Assembly (NCBI GenBank): GCA_030247885.1
Contig: JAPDRO010000021.1
Coordinates: 310,001 to 374,000, forward strand
Origin: Taxawa tesnikishii (nom. ined.)
Taxonomy: Eukaryota; Ascomycota; Dothideomycetes; Dothideales
Length of the DNA stretch: 64,000 nt
Direction: 5' to 3'
Below, in pieces: positions 45,879 through 57,389 of this stretch. The translations under genes were made by a program, and so were the position numbers. The notes below the pieces were generated by a model. The model was not told the origin of the DNA. It worked only from the letters and a program-made list of their open reading frames with translations, and did not search any database. Within the stretch, counting starts at the first letter, position 1. Each line of letters begins with the position of its first letter.

Positions 45879-46502
45879 TCACGCAGGTACTTCTGCCACC
45901 TCCATGTCCTTGACCCACAACACCTGCCGGCTCGACAGTGTATCTCTCACCCTCGCGAAATCTTCTTCCCTCTTTGCTTCATCCTGTTTCATATACCCTA
46001 TGTGCTGCTCCTTACTCGTCCACCCTGTAATCACGACCAATTCCCCACCACTATGCCCTTCCTCAACGTCACACCTCCACGCATCAAAGACCGGCCACTT
46101 CGACGCCTCTCTGATCTTGGGCGCGCTCTGCTTATGGAAATCCCCTATCACCTCTTCTTTGCCCCCTTGAGCTCTTAACCTCGCAATGGACAGCACAGGT
46201 GCGTCAAGCGGTAGTGCTGATGGACTCGAGACTTCTAAGTGCACCATCCAAAGCAACTCAGTCTGTGAGGCTTGAGCGGAGAGAATTGAATCTTTCGAAG
46301 GAGAAGAGAGGAAGTCCTGGTGTGCTTTGAGAGATGGCCAGAAACCCAGGATTAGGATAAGCGAAGGATCCCCGATGCAGGAATAGAAGCGTGACGACGT
46401 CCCAAGAGCGGAGCGCACCTCGCGCAGATCGGAGAGGAGAGACGCAGATGTTGGAGAGACGGAGGGTTTGAGGCGGAGAGCCAGCAGTTCAAGGACGGGC
46501 AT
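45879..46502 (-). CDS. Possible ABM-like dimeric alpha-beta barrel protein
   Basis: Intronless, 207 aa, starting MPVLELLALRLKPSVSPTSA. The pattern of two half-repeats, each with a strand, an LKAHQDFLSSPSKD-type helix and further strands (ELLWMVHLEV, GELVVITGWTSKEQHIGYMK), is like fungal proteins related to antibiotic-biosynthesis monooxygenases and other dimeric ferredoxin-like folds. The WTSKEQHIGYM ... ARVRDTLSS ending is typical of the second half. No catalytic residue can be named. The family call rests on fold-like pattern only. Confidence 0.6.
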   Translation of the reverse strand: MPVLELLALRLKPSVSPTSASLLSDLREVRSALGTSSRFYSCIGDPSLILILGFWPSLKAHQDFLSSPSKDSILSAQASQTELLWMVHLEVSSPSALPLDAPVLSIARLRAQGGKEEVIGDFHKQSAPKIREASKWPVFDAWRCDVEEGHSGGELVVITGWTSKEQHIGYMKQDEAKREEDFARVRDTLSSRQVLWVKDMEVAEVPA

Positions 46503-46658
46503 GGCGGAGGGCTGTAAGTTTGTTCAAACTACGATGACCGGCGGTTATGCAGGGGTTGTGAGGTCGAACTGTTGTGTTGTGTACGTGAAGCCATATGGCC
46601 TAGCCCATGGGGGCGCCTCCAGACGTGAGCGACCCCACGGATTAGGCCGACTTGGCTT

Positions 46659-47194
46659 GCGGGTCGCAGCTCAGATAAGGTACAAGTTTAGTCAGAACAG
46701 GCAGCTGCACAAAACTCGGAACAGGTAGGATTTTCCGACGGCTTTCCTCGAAATTCTACCTGAGGTGAGGTGGTGCCAAGCATACGGGTACGCAGCTCAG
46801 CTAAGGTACAGATTTAGTGAGTTAAGGTAGCCCTATAAAAGCTCGGCAAAGCTCAGCTCAGGTAGAATCTACCGACGATTTTAGCGAAGTTCTACCTTAG
46901 ATAAACTAGTACTAAAAGATCATACTTAGTATGTATATACTATACGTTATATAAAGTATATACTCGGTGTATATTAAAAGTTTTAAATATGTAGCTTTTT
47001 TACGTAAGGACTACTTACGGCTATATAATCCGTTTTTTGTAGGGCCGGGAACTACCAAGAAATTCTACCTTGGCTCACTAAGTCTGTACCTTAGCTCACT
47101 AAATCTGTACCTCAGCTCACTGAATCTGTACCTTAGCTGAGCTGCGTACCTACCTGTTCCGAGCCTTTCCGTACCTTAGCTAAGCTGCGTGCCC
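46659..47194. mobile_element. Non-autonomous inverted-repeat DNA transposon (hAT-like MITE)
   Basis: A 536-bp element flanked by perfect 8-bp direct repeats CTTGGCTT (46651-46658 and 47195-47202), the target duplication size of hAT elements. The left end GCGGGTCGCAGCTCAGATAA and the reverse complement of the right end, GGGGCACGCAGCTTAGCTAA, match at about 15 of 20 positions, and both continue with GGTAC. A second inverted segment, CTCGGAACAGGTAGG, also occurs in both arms. The core (46910-47030) is A/T-rich and non-coding. There is no transposase, so movement would need one supplied elsewhere. The end sequence does not begin with a textbook hAT motif, so the superfamily call rests on the 8-bp duplication. 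Confidence 0.72.
47075..47137 (-). repeat. 21-bp subterminal repeats inside the MITE
   Basis: Three tandem copies of a unit close to GTACAGATTTAGTGAGCTAAG (minus-strand reading). A related single copy occurs in the left arm near 46805. Subterminal repeats of this kind are usual transposase-binding sites in hAT elements. Confidence 0.6.
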
Positions 47195-47202
47195 CTTGGC
47201 TT

Positions 47203-48654
47203 ATAGGATCAGTTTCCGCCCCACCAACGCTGCAATACGAGCGATATGAGATATAAGGTCAATTACTTGGACCCGGGCCACAGCACAGCACCTCCAGTTG
47301 GAGATGCTTTCTCCCGCTGTGATAGATGTTCCGGCAGAAGCAGTCAATTTCTCCTTATCTCTCATGCGGATTGTGTATGATAAGGACACACAACAACGCC
47401 TTTTCTCTGCGTCTGCAGTTGAAGTGCAAGGCTGAGTCGGGACGATGCTCCTTGAGACATGCCCGGCTGTTCCTGTTCTTAGACCGCGAATGTTTCTGCT
47501 CGGCCCTCCGACACAGATATTGGACTTGGTGGGATCTCCGCACCGCTTAAGGTTCGGTCAATCCATAGCGTGACACTCAATCTCGTCTTCGTCTGTCGAC
47601 AACCTTGCATGCTGTGAGAGGTATACCACTTTTCAGCTGGTACATGTTTTAGATCGCTTGTCGCATTGTCGTGTTCGTGGCATAGCAGTAGTCGCTTCAC
47701 TCTTTCGGCGAAGAGAACATTGTGTGGGTTTCTCATTTCTTTCTTTTCATATAAGTAGACTTTACATGCTTGTGTCCTGATCGTTTTGTACGTCGGTTCA
47801 ACAGAGAGAAATTTGTATTCTGAAAGATTTACTGCGGCTCGTATGCTCGTTAAGCGCCTCTCCTTGCACAAATCTCAGCATCGACAGCCCATCCAACGTC
47901 CTCCTGGGCAAAGAGCTGCCCGGTGGTCACTTCAGTCCCTATCGCCACATAGACTGTGGTATGTATCATCTATGCAGGGTACTGACACTCCTCCTTACTG
48001 ACATTGATCTAGACTGCTTCGACGTGCGCTGCCACTTCTGCAACATATCTTCTCAATTCTTTCGGCTATAGTCAGCTCTCCAGTAACCGTTACGCTGCTC
48101 CGATCTCATCTCCTGTCACGTATGCGTCCTCTTTCGCTCCAGCATACTCCCAGTCAAGACAGTTCTACCATCTAATGGTACCTTTACGACGTATTCGCTA
48201 AACCCGCAAGCCACCACTTCCCCTATGAACCTTGCAGCCAAAGCGCGTACGCCGCACTGTGGACTGGATACAGCTACACTCAAAGTATTCCTTTCACCAC
48301 TACCGTCTCAGCCCCTAGTGTAGCTTTCACTAGATTGGTTTACCCGCCAGCATTTTACAGTCCTTGTCCTCAAGCTGACGATTCCTGGATTGCCATCAGT
48401 TTCCAGCGGAGTTTTACCTGAGGCGTTGCAGGAAGTGCGTAGCAAGTTAAAGGTGCTTTGCAACAAAAAGGCCGTGGTCCGGGAGCTCTTGATAGCTTCG
48501 GTAACAGTTACTGCCAGTCCCAACTGTCACAAACCTGAGAAATGAGGAAAACTTCTCCGATTTTCGGAGGGAAAACACAAGAAAAATCGGGTATCATAGA
48601 GTAATACGTTTGTATCGCCGAAAACTCAGCAAAGCCCATCATTCCACTCTGCAG
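47203..48654. other. Intergenic, one faint decayed coding trace
   Basis: No intact gene. Between about 47860 and 48190 the plus strand has a Ser/Tyr/Ala-rich reading (for example FGYSQLSSNRYAAPISS) next to a good donor (GTATGT, 47957) and acceptor (TCTAG, 48013), but the frames do not join. It may be a decayed gene. Confidence 0.35.
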
Positions 48655-49023
48655 CTACCGCCCCATCTCAACGTTCTGCAAACGCTGCGCAAGCGTCCAT
48701 GCATACGCAGGATTTCCGCCACCACCAACATGCGCCCCGTCTCCATGTCTGCCGTCAGCAACGCCAGCGCCAGCTTGCTCAACTTCGCCATGTTGCTGGT
48801 CCTGACCCTCCAGTAGACCTTGCTCTCGCAGCTCTCGCCCCTGCTGTACGATCGGATCCGCGAGGTCTGGACTATCGTAAAGCGCGGGAGGCTGGAAGTG
48901 GTGATACTGGAAGGGGTCTTGTTGTCCTCCGTAGGCACGGCGAGGTACATTTATGAATGTGCCTTGAAGGCTTCCAATAATGTAAGCCAAAGATAAAAAT
49001 CCCAACATCACTACTCGGCGCAT
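48655..49023 (-). CDS. Possible small secreted or membrane protein, 122 aa
   Basis: Starts MRRVVMLGFLSLAYIIGSLQ, a signal peptide or anchor. Then a Tyr/Phe/Pro region (GGQQDPFQYHHFQPPALYD), a charged helix (QQGRELREQGLLEGQDQQHG) and a Gly/His-rich tail. It has one clean frame, but no domain, intron or promoter motif confirms it. Confidence 0.4.
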   Translation of the reverse strand: MRRVVMLGFLSLAYIIGSLQGTFINVPRRAYGGQQDPFQYHHFQPPALYDSPDLADPIVQQGRELREQGLLEGQDQQHGEVEQAGAGVADGRHGDGAHVGGGGNPAYAWTLAQRLQNVEMGR

Positions 49024-50982
49024 TGAGGATAACCATTGCGGAATTCGACGGTCTACTCACTACGGCATGTCAATCTCTTCTTCTGCATTCCGTGGCCTCA
49101 CTACGAAGACTCTGCGCCGCATGTCGTGCTGCCATGAGTCGGGTCTGTGGCGATCGATGTGGTATGCCAGCATCGTCTCTCCGGATCGAACCTTTTGAAG
49201 AGACACGTTTCTGCACCAGGTTCTGCGAGATGGGATATGCACAAGACTGCGAGAGAGGAAGGGTTTGCCTGTCCTAGATGATCTGAGTAACTGGACCGTG
49301 GTACGATGATGTGGTCTAAGGTAAGGTGGAGGTCTGTCTCTGGATGGGAGGGAAGAGATTGGATCGACAGTTACGTACCAGGCATGGGACCGTCTGGGAA
49401 TCGACACCGGCTGACATAGGCGCATGTGCTTTCAACGCTAAACCCCGTGTGTGAGCTTCTGACCGGATCTCCCCTTTGGTGACTAGCAGAGTGCTGATAC
49501 CTCGAATGCGGTCCGTTAAATCGAAAACCGTTGGAGCTTGCGAACAACGAGAGGCAACCTGATGGTGTCGAAAATATTTGTTTACAAGAGCCTATGGCAA
49601 GCAGAGGAGGAAGACAGACGACGGCCCTTCGTGTGCCACACTACGGAGGCGGTGAGGCTAGCTCGGACTCAAAACTAATCTACAGCGTAAGGCTCGCCCC
49701 TCTGGTGATTAGCAGAACGCCGACGCTTCCAACGGAACAAGCAACAGCCTTCTTTACAGGGCACTCAGCAACAAATTGGGTGTTACCATATGCTGTTTGC
49801 AGAAGTTTTTGGCATCAAGCAAAGGTATTCATACGTGTTCTTCAAAACCGCACCAACAAGAGCAATAAGGCTAGCGCGTACCGTTAGGCTTCTGCCTCTA
49901 CAAAATCCACACAGCAGGTACTCGCAGCGAACAAGCAATCACGCTACGGCTCACCGCCCTTGCTAGTGCGGTTCCGCTATGAGTATATACATACCTGCAT
50001 TTCTGGTTTCCCCTCCACTATCAGGACCAAGTTGTTCTCTAGCGAAGTTCCTCACCTGAGAAACATGTGTGCGATCCTATCGCTTCTGCTAGCTTTGAGC
50101 TGGTTGTCGGAGGTGTGGATAGTAGTACAGGTAGAAGAGACAAAATTTTGCAGGTCTTTGCAGTTCTCCGTCTCTACGTCTATCTTAAAGATAGTGCCAC
50201 TGTCCAGTGAGTAGATGCCCACCAGCGTTGAAAGGAGCGGATGGAAAACGAAATCCAAGAAGGAGCTGGGCTTCACTCCTAGGCAGCCTCCACCCACACG
50301 GGGACAGCAAAATCCAGTATGGAGAAGGTAGAACAAGGATCTTAGAAACACCAACAAAACACTTTGTTGAACAATGACTGGCCATTCTTGTTTCGTTCCC
50401 CAATGTGCAAATATGTGCCGAAAACAATATCTCCAAGCCCCACCTACAATCACAAGAAGATGCCATAGAAAACCGTTCCCTCCTCCCCACACAAAGACAC
50501 CACCCACCACCCACCACCTACCACCCCCTTCCGCGCTGTGAGAAGAAGTAGAAAACAAGACTGAACCCCTTTGCGCCCCGAACGCCTGACGCTATCTCGG
50601 GCCTTGTCTGCGATAGGTGGGACTGGAGGCCGTATATATCCCCCTGCTAAGAGAGCAAGAGGAAACCAATGAGGGCACATACGCGCGGCTCTCGAAAGGA
50701 TACGAAAATGATGATGATGATAAAAAAAGGATAGGTGAGTGAGTCGAAGAGAAACGAAGAATAAAGCACAAAAAAGCCGCTGCGTTAAGTATCCGAGGGG
50801 TACTACTAGTCATAAAAGTCGTCAGTAAAGGAGCGCTTATGAAGAGGAAAAAAGACATCTGTCCAATAACAACAAGATCCACGTTTCTCTCTACGCTAGC
50901 TCATGCTCCGCTCAGGTTGCGGCGAGGTATGAAGTGAGGTCAAGGCGCAAAGCTCTGTCTTCGCGGAATAGACGTTTGCAGC
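49024..50982. other. 1.9-kb intergenic region, no gene seen
   Basis: Contains a weak ~30-bp direct repeat (near 49471 and 49698) and, at the right end, the long 3' flank of the kinase gene with CCACCA-rich and GATGAT-rich simple sequence. No domain-bearing frame. Confidence 0.4.
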
Positions 50983-53599
50983 TCAGAAGACCGCGGCAAG
51001 TCCGCTTTTGGAGTGTCGTTTGCTAAACCGGCTCCTCTTCGTCCTAATGCTCTCGCTGTCACCAGGGTCCTTCCTGAGCGTGTGCCGGCCGCTGTGTGTA
51101 ATTGCTTGCTCCTGTCCACCATCGGGTCCCACAGTGCTAGCAGGGGAGGAGAGCCCTGAACCCAGATCGGCGTACTGCGAATCGCCTGAATACGAGTTTT
51201 GCACTGAGAGTGACATTGCAATCTCACGTGCCTGGTTGATGCTCTCCATCCACTCCTTGGTGTAGAAGTCCGAGCCCTTGGGATCTGAGGCGCTGGCGCG
51301 CGGGTCTTCAAAGATGTAATGCTTGTCGCGCTGATGCGAGTGTTAGAAATTAGGTGAGTAGGATGGAGAATTGGATAAATACTTACCGTGTCAATGGACC
51401 ACACTGTCAGACCCTTCGCGTCTTGGAACGTCTTCCATGTGGTGGACGAGGACAACAAAGACACTTCGCTCTTAGCTTTCTTCTCGTCACCTCCGGCGGC
51501 AGCAATAATCAGTCGTGCGCTCGATGTTATCATGACGAGCCGCTGCCGCTTCTTCGTGGTATTGCCTCCGAAGAATCGTGAGAATTTCTTCGGCGCTTCT
51601 GCATTCGAGCTAGGACTGTGAGCTGCTGGAGCAGAAAGGACGACCAGATTGCCCAGTTTCAGGATACGCTCATTATTCCGCGTCAGCACCGGTGACCAAT
51701 CAATATCCAGCTGGCTCGGTGGGGGAAGCTCTGTAATGGCACGCAGCTGCGGTCGAGGGGCTGGCTGCTGCTGGGTTGACTGGTGCGAAGACTGGTGTGA
51801 AGACGATCCACCATAAGATGTAGGAATATTAGGAGGGTAATCAGCACTTTGACCGTTGAGCCGGATCGGCTCTGCAGCAGGAGGAACGTAGCTCCTTAAG
51901 CGAGGTGCCTTTTGCTTCCAGAGACCTTTGCCCCACTGTATGCCGTCGAAGAATTGGTGGTTCTTGATGCGATCAATGGGCAACCGTTTTGATGGATCCA
52001 GAACAAGAAGTCTTTCAATCAGATCCCGGGCTACTTCAGGAAATCCGTCCGGGAAAGTATAGTCCAGTGCCACAATTTTCTGGAAAGTGAGATACTCGTT
52101 CGGAGCCTTGAAGGGTGGCCTTCCTGCTAGCAGTTGGTATATGATGCAGCCAAAGGCCCATAAGTCACTTGCTTTGCAGGCGTTCTTGTCTGTTAGCAGT
52201 TCCGGACTGACATACTCGGCGGTTCCGACAAACGACATGGCACGGTCCGTTTCAGCTCCATCTAGGGGATCGCCAGCAGTGTCGTTGCCCTGGCCGTCCT
52301 TGTCTCTCAGATCAAGTAATTTAGCCGTACCAAAGTCGGTGATTTTTGTGTGCATCTGGTCGTCCAACAGAATGTTCTCCGGCTTCAGATCTCGATGAAT
52401 GATGCCTCGCGAATGCATGTATGCTATCGAGTCCAGTATCTGCGCACCGTAGAACCTTGTACACTCTTCATCAAACGTTGTCATCCTCTTCAAAACTCCC
52501 AGCAATTCTCCCCTGTGGCCAGATCGAGCACAAAATATAGAGACCGTTCATCCTGGAAGGTGTAATAAAGCCGCACAATACCCGGGTGATCCGTCAACCG
52601 ATTCAGGGTATCCTTTTCTATGTTCACGTATTTCACCTTCTTCTCCTTGATGATGTGCTTCTTGTCTAGGACCTTGATAGCATATTCTCGCAACGTCTGC
52701 CGGTCAGTTGCGGCAAGAACCGTGCTGTATGACCCTTCTCCCAAAGTACGACCAAAGTTGAAATCTTGAACACCCTTCTTGATCACTTTCGACACTGGTT
52801 TCCCATTCGCATCAATGGTCTGTCTTGTCGTCACCGCTGCTCCTCTTTCTTTCCATTCCTCGCTACTTGGCAATGGCCCGCCCTCTACTGTATACGGAGA
52901 GCCTCCCGAGGGGCCGCTCGGTACTCTTTTGAACTCCTTCTCGGCGGCATCACACCATTTCCTCCTGGTGCCTGCTGGCTCTGCCGGTATGAACGCTCCG
53001 CATGACTCGACTCTCTTCTCAGGCCTCCCATGGCTACCGCAGCTGTTCTCGATGCGCTCCTTGAGACTCCAACAGGCTGCTGATAGTCATCTCTGTAACG
53101 GTAGGAACCTTGGCTCGATATCCCGGAACTGTTTGAGGCATTAGGGTGACTGTACATTCCTGATGTGGGTCGCCCACTTGTGCTCGGAGGACCATTTGAA
53201 CGAATCGATGAGGCGTATTGGGAATGTGGGGGATATTGCATCTGTTGCTGAGACTGGTGTCCATGGGCGATCGGTGGTCGATTGCTCGGGCGGTAGCCGG
53301 CGGAGGTTTGTTCTGCTATTGCCGGCGGTGATGTCGAAGTGGGAGTTTGAAGGGGCTTGCTTGAACAGCCGAGCCGTGGTCATGGGACAGGGCGGATAGC
53401 CCACGCGGCCTTTGCTGGTCGGTAATTGTGCTGCCTGATGAATGAGAAGAGGGCGGCGGTCGCTCAGTAGAGGAGGAGGAGACTTCCTGTGGAGGGGTGT
53501 GGGATCGGTGGGAGGTGTGATTGCTGTATCGTCGTCGCTGTCGGGGTTGGCGATACGCAGCCCGCCGAGGGACTGCGACAGACTCAAGTCGCCGTTCAT
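50983..53599 (-). CDS. PDK1-type protein kinase with PH domain
   Basis: Master kinase of AGC kinases (Pkh1/2 in yeast, Ksg1 in fission yeast), phosphorylating activation loops near membranes. Exons 51387-53599 and 50983-51330 (56-nt intron). One base added at each of the runs 52510-52513, 52910-52913, 53352-53355 and 53494-53497 gives 2565 nt, 854 aa. A Ser/Pro/Gln-rich N-terminus (~240 residues) precedes the kinase. The kinase shows LGEGSYSTV, YAIKVLDKK, IIHRDLKPENILL, ITDFGTAKLL and the PDK1 hallmark SFVGTAEYVSPELL. A PH domain follows after a linker (DIDWSPVLTRNNERILKLGN, FFGGNTTKKRQRLVMI, KTFQDAKGLTVWSID, DFYTKEWMESINQA). The tail is Ser/Arg-rich. Each correction joins natural sequence, such as LATGGELLGVLKRM in the kinase core. 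Confidence 0.9.
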
Positions 53600-54622
53600 G
53601 TCAAGGGAATGCGGTGGAAGCGAGTGACAGACTGGGGCGGCATCAAGGTGCCGTTTGGTAGGCGGATGTGGATGTGGTGTGTGGTGTCACAGGGCCCAGA
53701 CTAGATGTGTGGTACTCGGTGTTGCAGGAAGACAGCGGGACGGTCAAAACACACACGATACTGCGACTGGCACAGACAAGCGAAGCGTCATGCAGCGTGC
53801 GGAATTGAGTCGTGGCTAAGGCAGGGCAGGGCGGTGCTGTTCTTTGCGTCTTCGGGACCTTACCTTGGGCCGTCTTGCGCTCTCCAGATGGGTCAGAAGC
53901 GGCCCGAGCGGTCATGAGTGGATTCGAAGAGCGCCGTAGACATCACTACTTTTCTATTTCTATACATATCACTCCAACTCTACAGTAGAACGAGCCTCCA
54001 AACACACCAACTCCCTCCCGTAGCCAATACCGTTGTTCCCGTACCACGACGGCGTGTTGAACGTGAGGCTGCATCACGTGGGCCTTTGGCCGCGGTGCTC
54101 AAGGATCGACTGCATTCGCAGACAGGCAACGCAATGCAGCGCATCACCAACAGCCTGCGGCTCGTATTGCCTGTCTTCTGTTACACGGAAAGCCTTCCAA
54201 GCAAGGGTTAGACGGTCGAACGCTCAAGGCCACGGATGACGAGAGATCACGCCGTGCCAGAAGTTGTATTTGCAGATACCAGACTTCGACCACAGACCAA
54301 GCAGTGCTCAACAAAGTCTCGACTGGATGAGCGATTGCTGTCGTTGAATCAGAGCTATAGCCACAAGAGCATCGGGACGCTCTGATGCTAGACTTCGCAC
54401 ACCTCTGTAGTCGTCGCTAGGTACAAGAGGGCAAGCATCCTACGGTCCGTATCTGCATATCTAGTATGTGTGCGGATACCATGGCATTGCTGCCGCGTTG
54501 CGATAGCAGTCGGTCAGGTGACCCCAATCGCCAGTGAGGCTACTGAAGCAGAAAGTCAACGGACAGCCCGAACATGAAACAGCCATGAGCTCGTACACTA
54601 CACGACATAGCAGTGGCTTCCA
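53600..54622. other. Divergent intergenic region, no gene seen
   Basis: Promoters of the kinase gene (leftward) and the large disordered-protein gene (rightward). Short frames only. Confidence 0.45.
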
Positions 54623-57389
54623 ATGAATCTACCATCACCGGCAATACTACAAGTTGACCCATGGCAGCAATACTTATCGGGTAGGTATACAGAGACCGGA
54701 GCTTCAACACATCACAGAAACTACGATGGTAGACCGTTCCCGTTGGGCAGGAGTGTCCGGGCAAACAGTCTTGGAGTTTCACTGCCTGCCTTCCCTTTAG
54801 ACGGTTTGTTTCGGCGTAGGAAAGTCTCAAGGAGCCTCCTTACCTTTTCTTTGGCAAACAATGCATGTCTTACAGGCAAGTGCTCCTCTTCATTGACTTT
54901 GTCAACCATGCAGAATCAGATGGTGTTCTGGCCATCTGCCCTCCATCGTCCAAATGATCGGCATGTTACAGCTACCCCCTCCCGGATCAAGCTGACCGCC
55001 ATCGACATGGAAGATGCCAAACTACGCCTGGCGCAGAGACGAGCTGCACAATCCGTCCGCTTGCCCCTCCAGAATGTGGTCAGAATCAAGCCTGGACCTG
55101 CTCGTTCTCAAAGCTCAGCGGTTGTCCACGTCAACTCTGGTCATTATACACCGGAGAGCGCGACCTCGGACTCGGCAAACGAGGACAGCTTTCTCAATCG
55201 ACTGATGTGCGGGCAAGCCGAAAATCACAACCTGATCGTTGGGCAAACAGGCGTTTCACTGCCGACTTCCCCTTCCAGACACCACTTCGGTTTCTCCGGG
55301 CTTAGGCCAACTCAGCCGCAGGCGCTTGGAAGCCTCACAAGCCGCAGCATCCTATTGGATGGGCCACCTCACGACGGTGCAAACGATAGTGTGGCTGGAA
55401 GACGGGAATATATTGGGGGTACCTTCACTGGACGCTCCATTACCGAAGGGCAACCATGCGATCGCTTCATGCTGGAAATTCGTCAAGATCCAGTGCTGCC
55501 GTACCAACAAGTTAGAACAGGTACGTATATCACACATAGCATTTAAAAAGCCAGTGCTCCCAACAGACCATCCGCTTAGCGGTAAATCCCTTACTTGAAT
55601 ACCCCTTTACGGCAGCATTACAGGCATAAGAGAACTGCCTACCGGGCTGACACCTACGGACCATGTCTTCAGGGGCCTAACTCGTGGCTCATCTAAGACT
55701 AGCACATACTCACCTTTTTCAAATCGACAAGAACCTCAGTAACGTACTGACTCCGAGCAGGCATAGGGGGCCGTCTGCGAATCAGGTCTCCTATCTAGAA
55801 GCACCAACCTCTAGTCCAGCGAGAGCAGCCGGAACACTGATCAGCTCCCTGGATCCGGCAGCGCGTGCATTTGTGCCAAGAGTCCGATTCGGTTCGTCTG
55901 CTGGGGAGTCGGAGCCCTTCTCTCATGCAGGCAACCAGGCGGCCGTTGAGTTATCGTTACGAGTTCGAGCAAAGTCGGCTTCGACACAAAATACAGGCCG
56001 TTCCGCCAGGTCCTCGCTTCCAAGGGGATATTCGACTGGGGAAAGCCGTAGAAGGAGCAGCAATGGCACTCGTCGGGATTCCTCCAGCTCCTCTCCTGCG
56101 CTTGTCCTTGAGCGCTACCCCATCATGGCCCCCTCCTCCATAGAGGCAAATCGACGGGACCTCTTGCGACTGGAAGAATATGATGAACGTGGCGTCAATC
56201 ATCGCGTCCAGGTTCAAGGCAGCTTCCCGCATTCCCGCGTTCTCTCGGAGACTGCTGTTGCGGTCGATGGTCTGTCTGCTGCACTATCCACTCACTCAAT
56301 CTCGAGCCATTCGACACCCACTCTTACGCTGCCGATAATGCCCGCACTTCGCGTACGCTCACGTCGCAGTTCTTTGTCGTGGAACCGAGAACGCAATTCG
56401 AGCCACATAAGTGCTGCCAGCGGTATCAGCACGCCTTCTCTGCCAAGCCGACCTTCTTCCGCTATTGGCAACGTGTTTCTTCACGCCTCTCCGCTTGATG
56501 AACTTGAAACCCGAATGCAGCAGTTTTCGGCTGTTACAATCTCGTCACGACAATCTTCTGTGAGCTCTGATCTTCATCCAAGACGCGCAGTTTCTCAAGA
56601 GGTCAACTTACTCAGTGGCAATCTCTTCTACGGCGGGCAGGAGCCCGAGCGTGGGAACACACGGCGTGTGATCCGTCCGCCTTACAGTCGCACCACTGAA
56701 GCCGTGGAGGATACTGTTTCGCAAGCCGGTACCACCACGATCAGTACGTTGGTTCCAGAAACTGGTCCAGCCAGCTGGCGCTGTACACAAGAAAGCGCTT
56801 TCGCCGCCATTACGGAAGGTGCTATGGTCCGCCAGCACACGAGCCCACAGCGAGCTCACTGCTCCCCTGCACAAGCACCCCGTCCTACCATACCTATATC
56901 ACCTCGGTCGCACGCAGGAACGAGAATCCACAGTCCAACTCAGCGCCGTTCTCTCACTCCAACCCAACCGAGCCACAGCACCGCCGCCGCCGTCGAAACC
57001 CCGCACCACAATACCTCCACTCACGCATCGCACAACGAACCCTGGACTGTCATCACCAGAGCGACACCGCGCCCTACTCCTCGCATCCCCGTCTACGACG
57101 ACGCCGTTCCCGCAGCCCTGCAACCCGACACTCCGGCCGACTTCCGTATCAGTGAGCGGGCGGCTTTTCCTACCGACGTCTCGGGCACGGCTTGCAGAGG
57201 ACCTCGTGGCATTCCCCGCCGGCGTTTGCGACTGGGAGGCCGGTGAGGTATACGTATCCTGCTGCCGAGGACAGCAGAGCGCAGAGACGGCCTGCGTGGA
57301 GACGGCGGCCCTCGGATGGGGGCGAGGGTGGCAGGCGTTTCGAGGCGGATGCAGCAGAGGAGGGAGAGGGATACACTCAGCGGAGATAA
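54623..57389 (+). CDS. Large disordered Ser/Arg/Pro-rich protein, unknown
   Basis: Proposed exons 54623-55520, 55624-55738 and 55786-57389 (introns of 103 and 47 nt). With one base added at the T runs 55715-55719 and 57165-57168 it is 2619 nt, 872 aa. There are no recognised domains. The N-terminal third has one short ordered-looking helix (MEDAKLRLAQRRAAQSVRLP). The rest is low-complexity Ser/Arg/Thr/Pro with many RRxS and SP sites (TGESRRRSSNGTRRDSSSSS), typical of proteins controlled by phosphorylation. The end is RRPSDGGEGGRRFEADAAEE. The first 95 residues are uncertain; translation may begin at 54909 (MQNQMVFWPSA). The exact codon sum supports the splice and frame choices, but all are predictions. 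Confidence 0.6.

Noticed and set aside
50983-53599. Reading the kinase as a pseudogene because of four frame breaks
   Set aside because: All catalytic motifs are intact and the breaks follow the same one-base homopolymer pattern seen in other essential genes.
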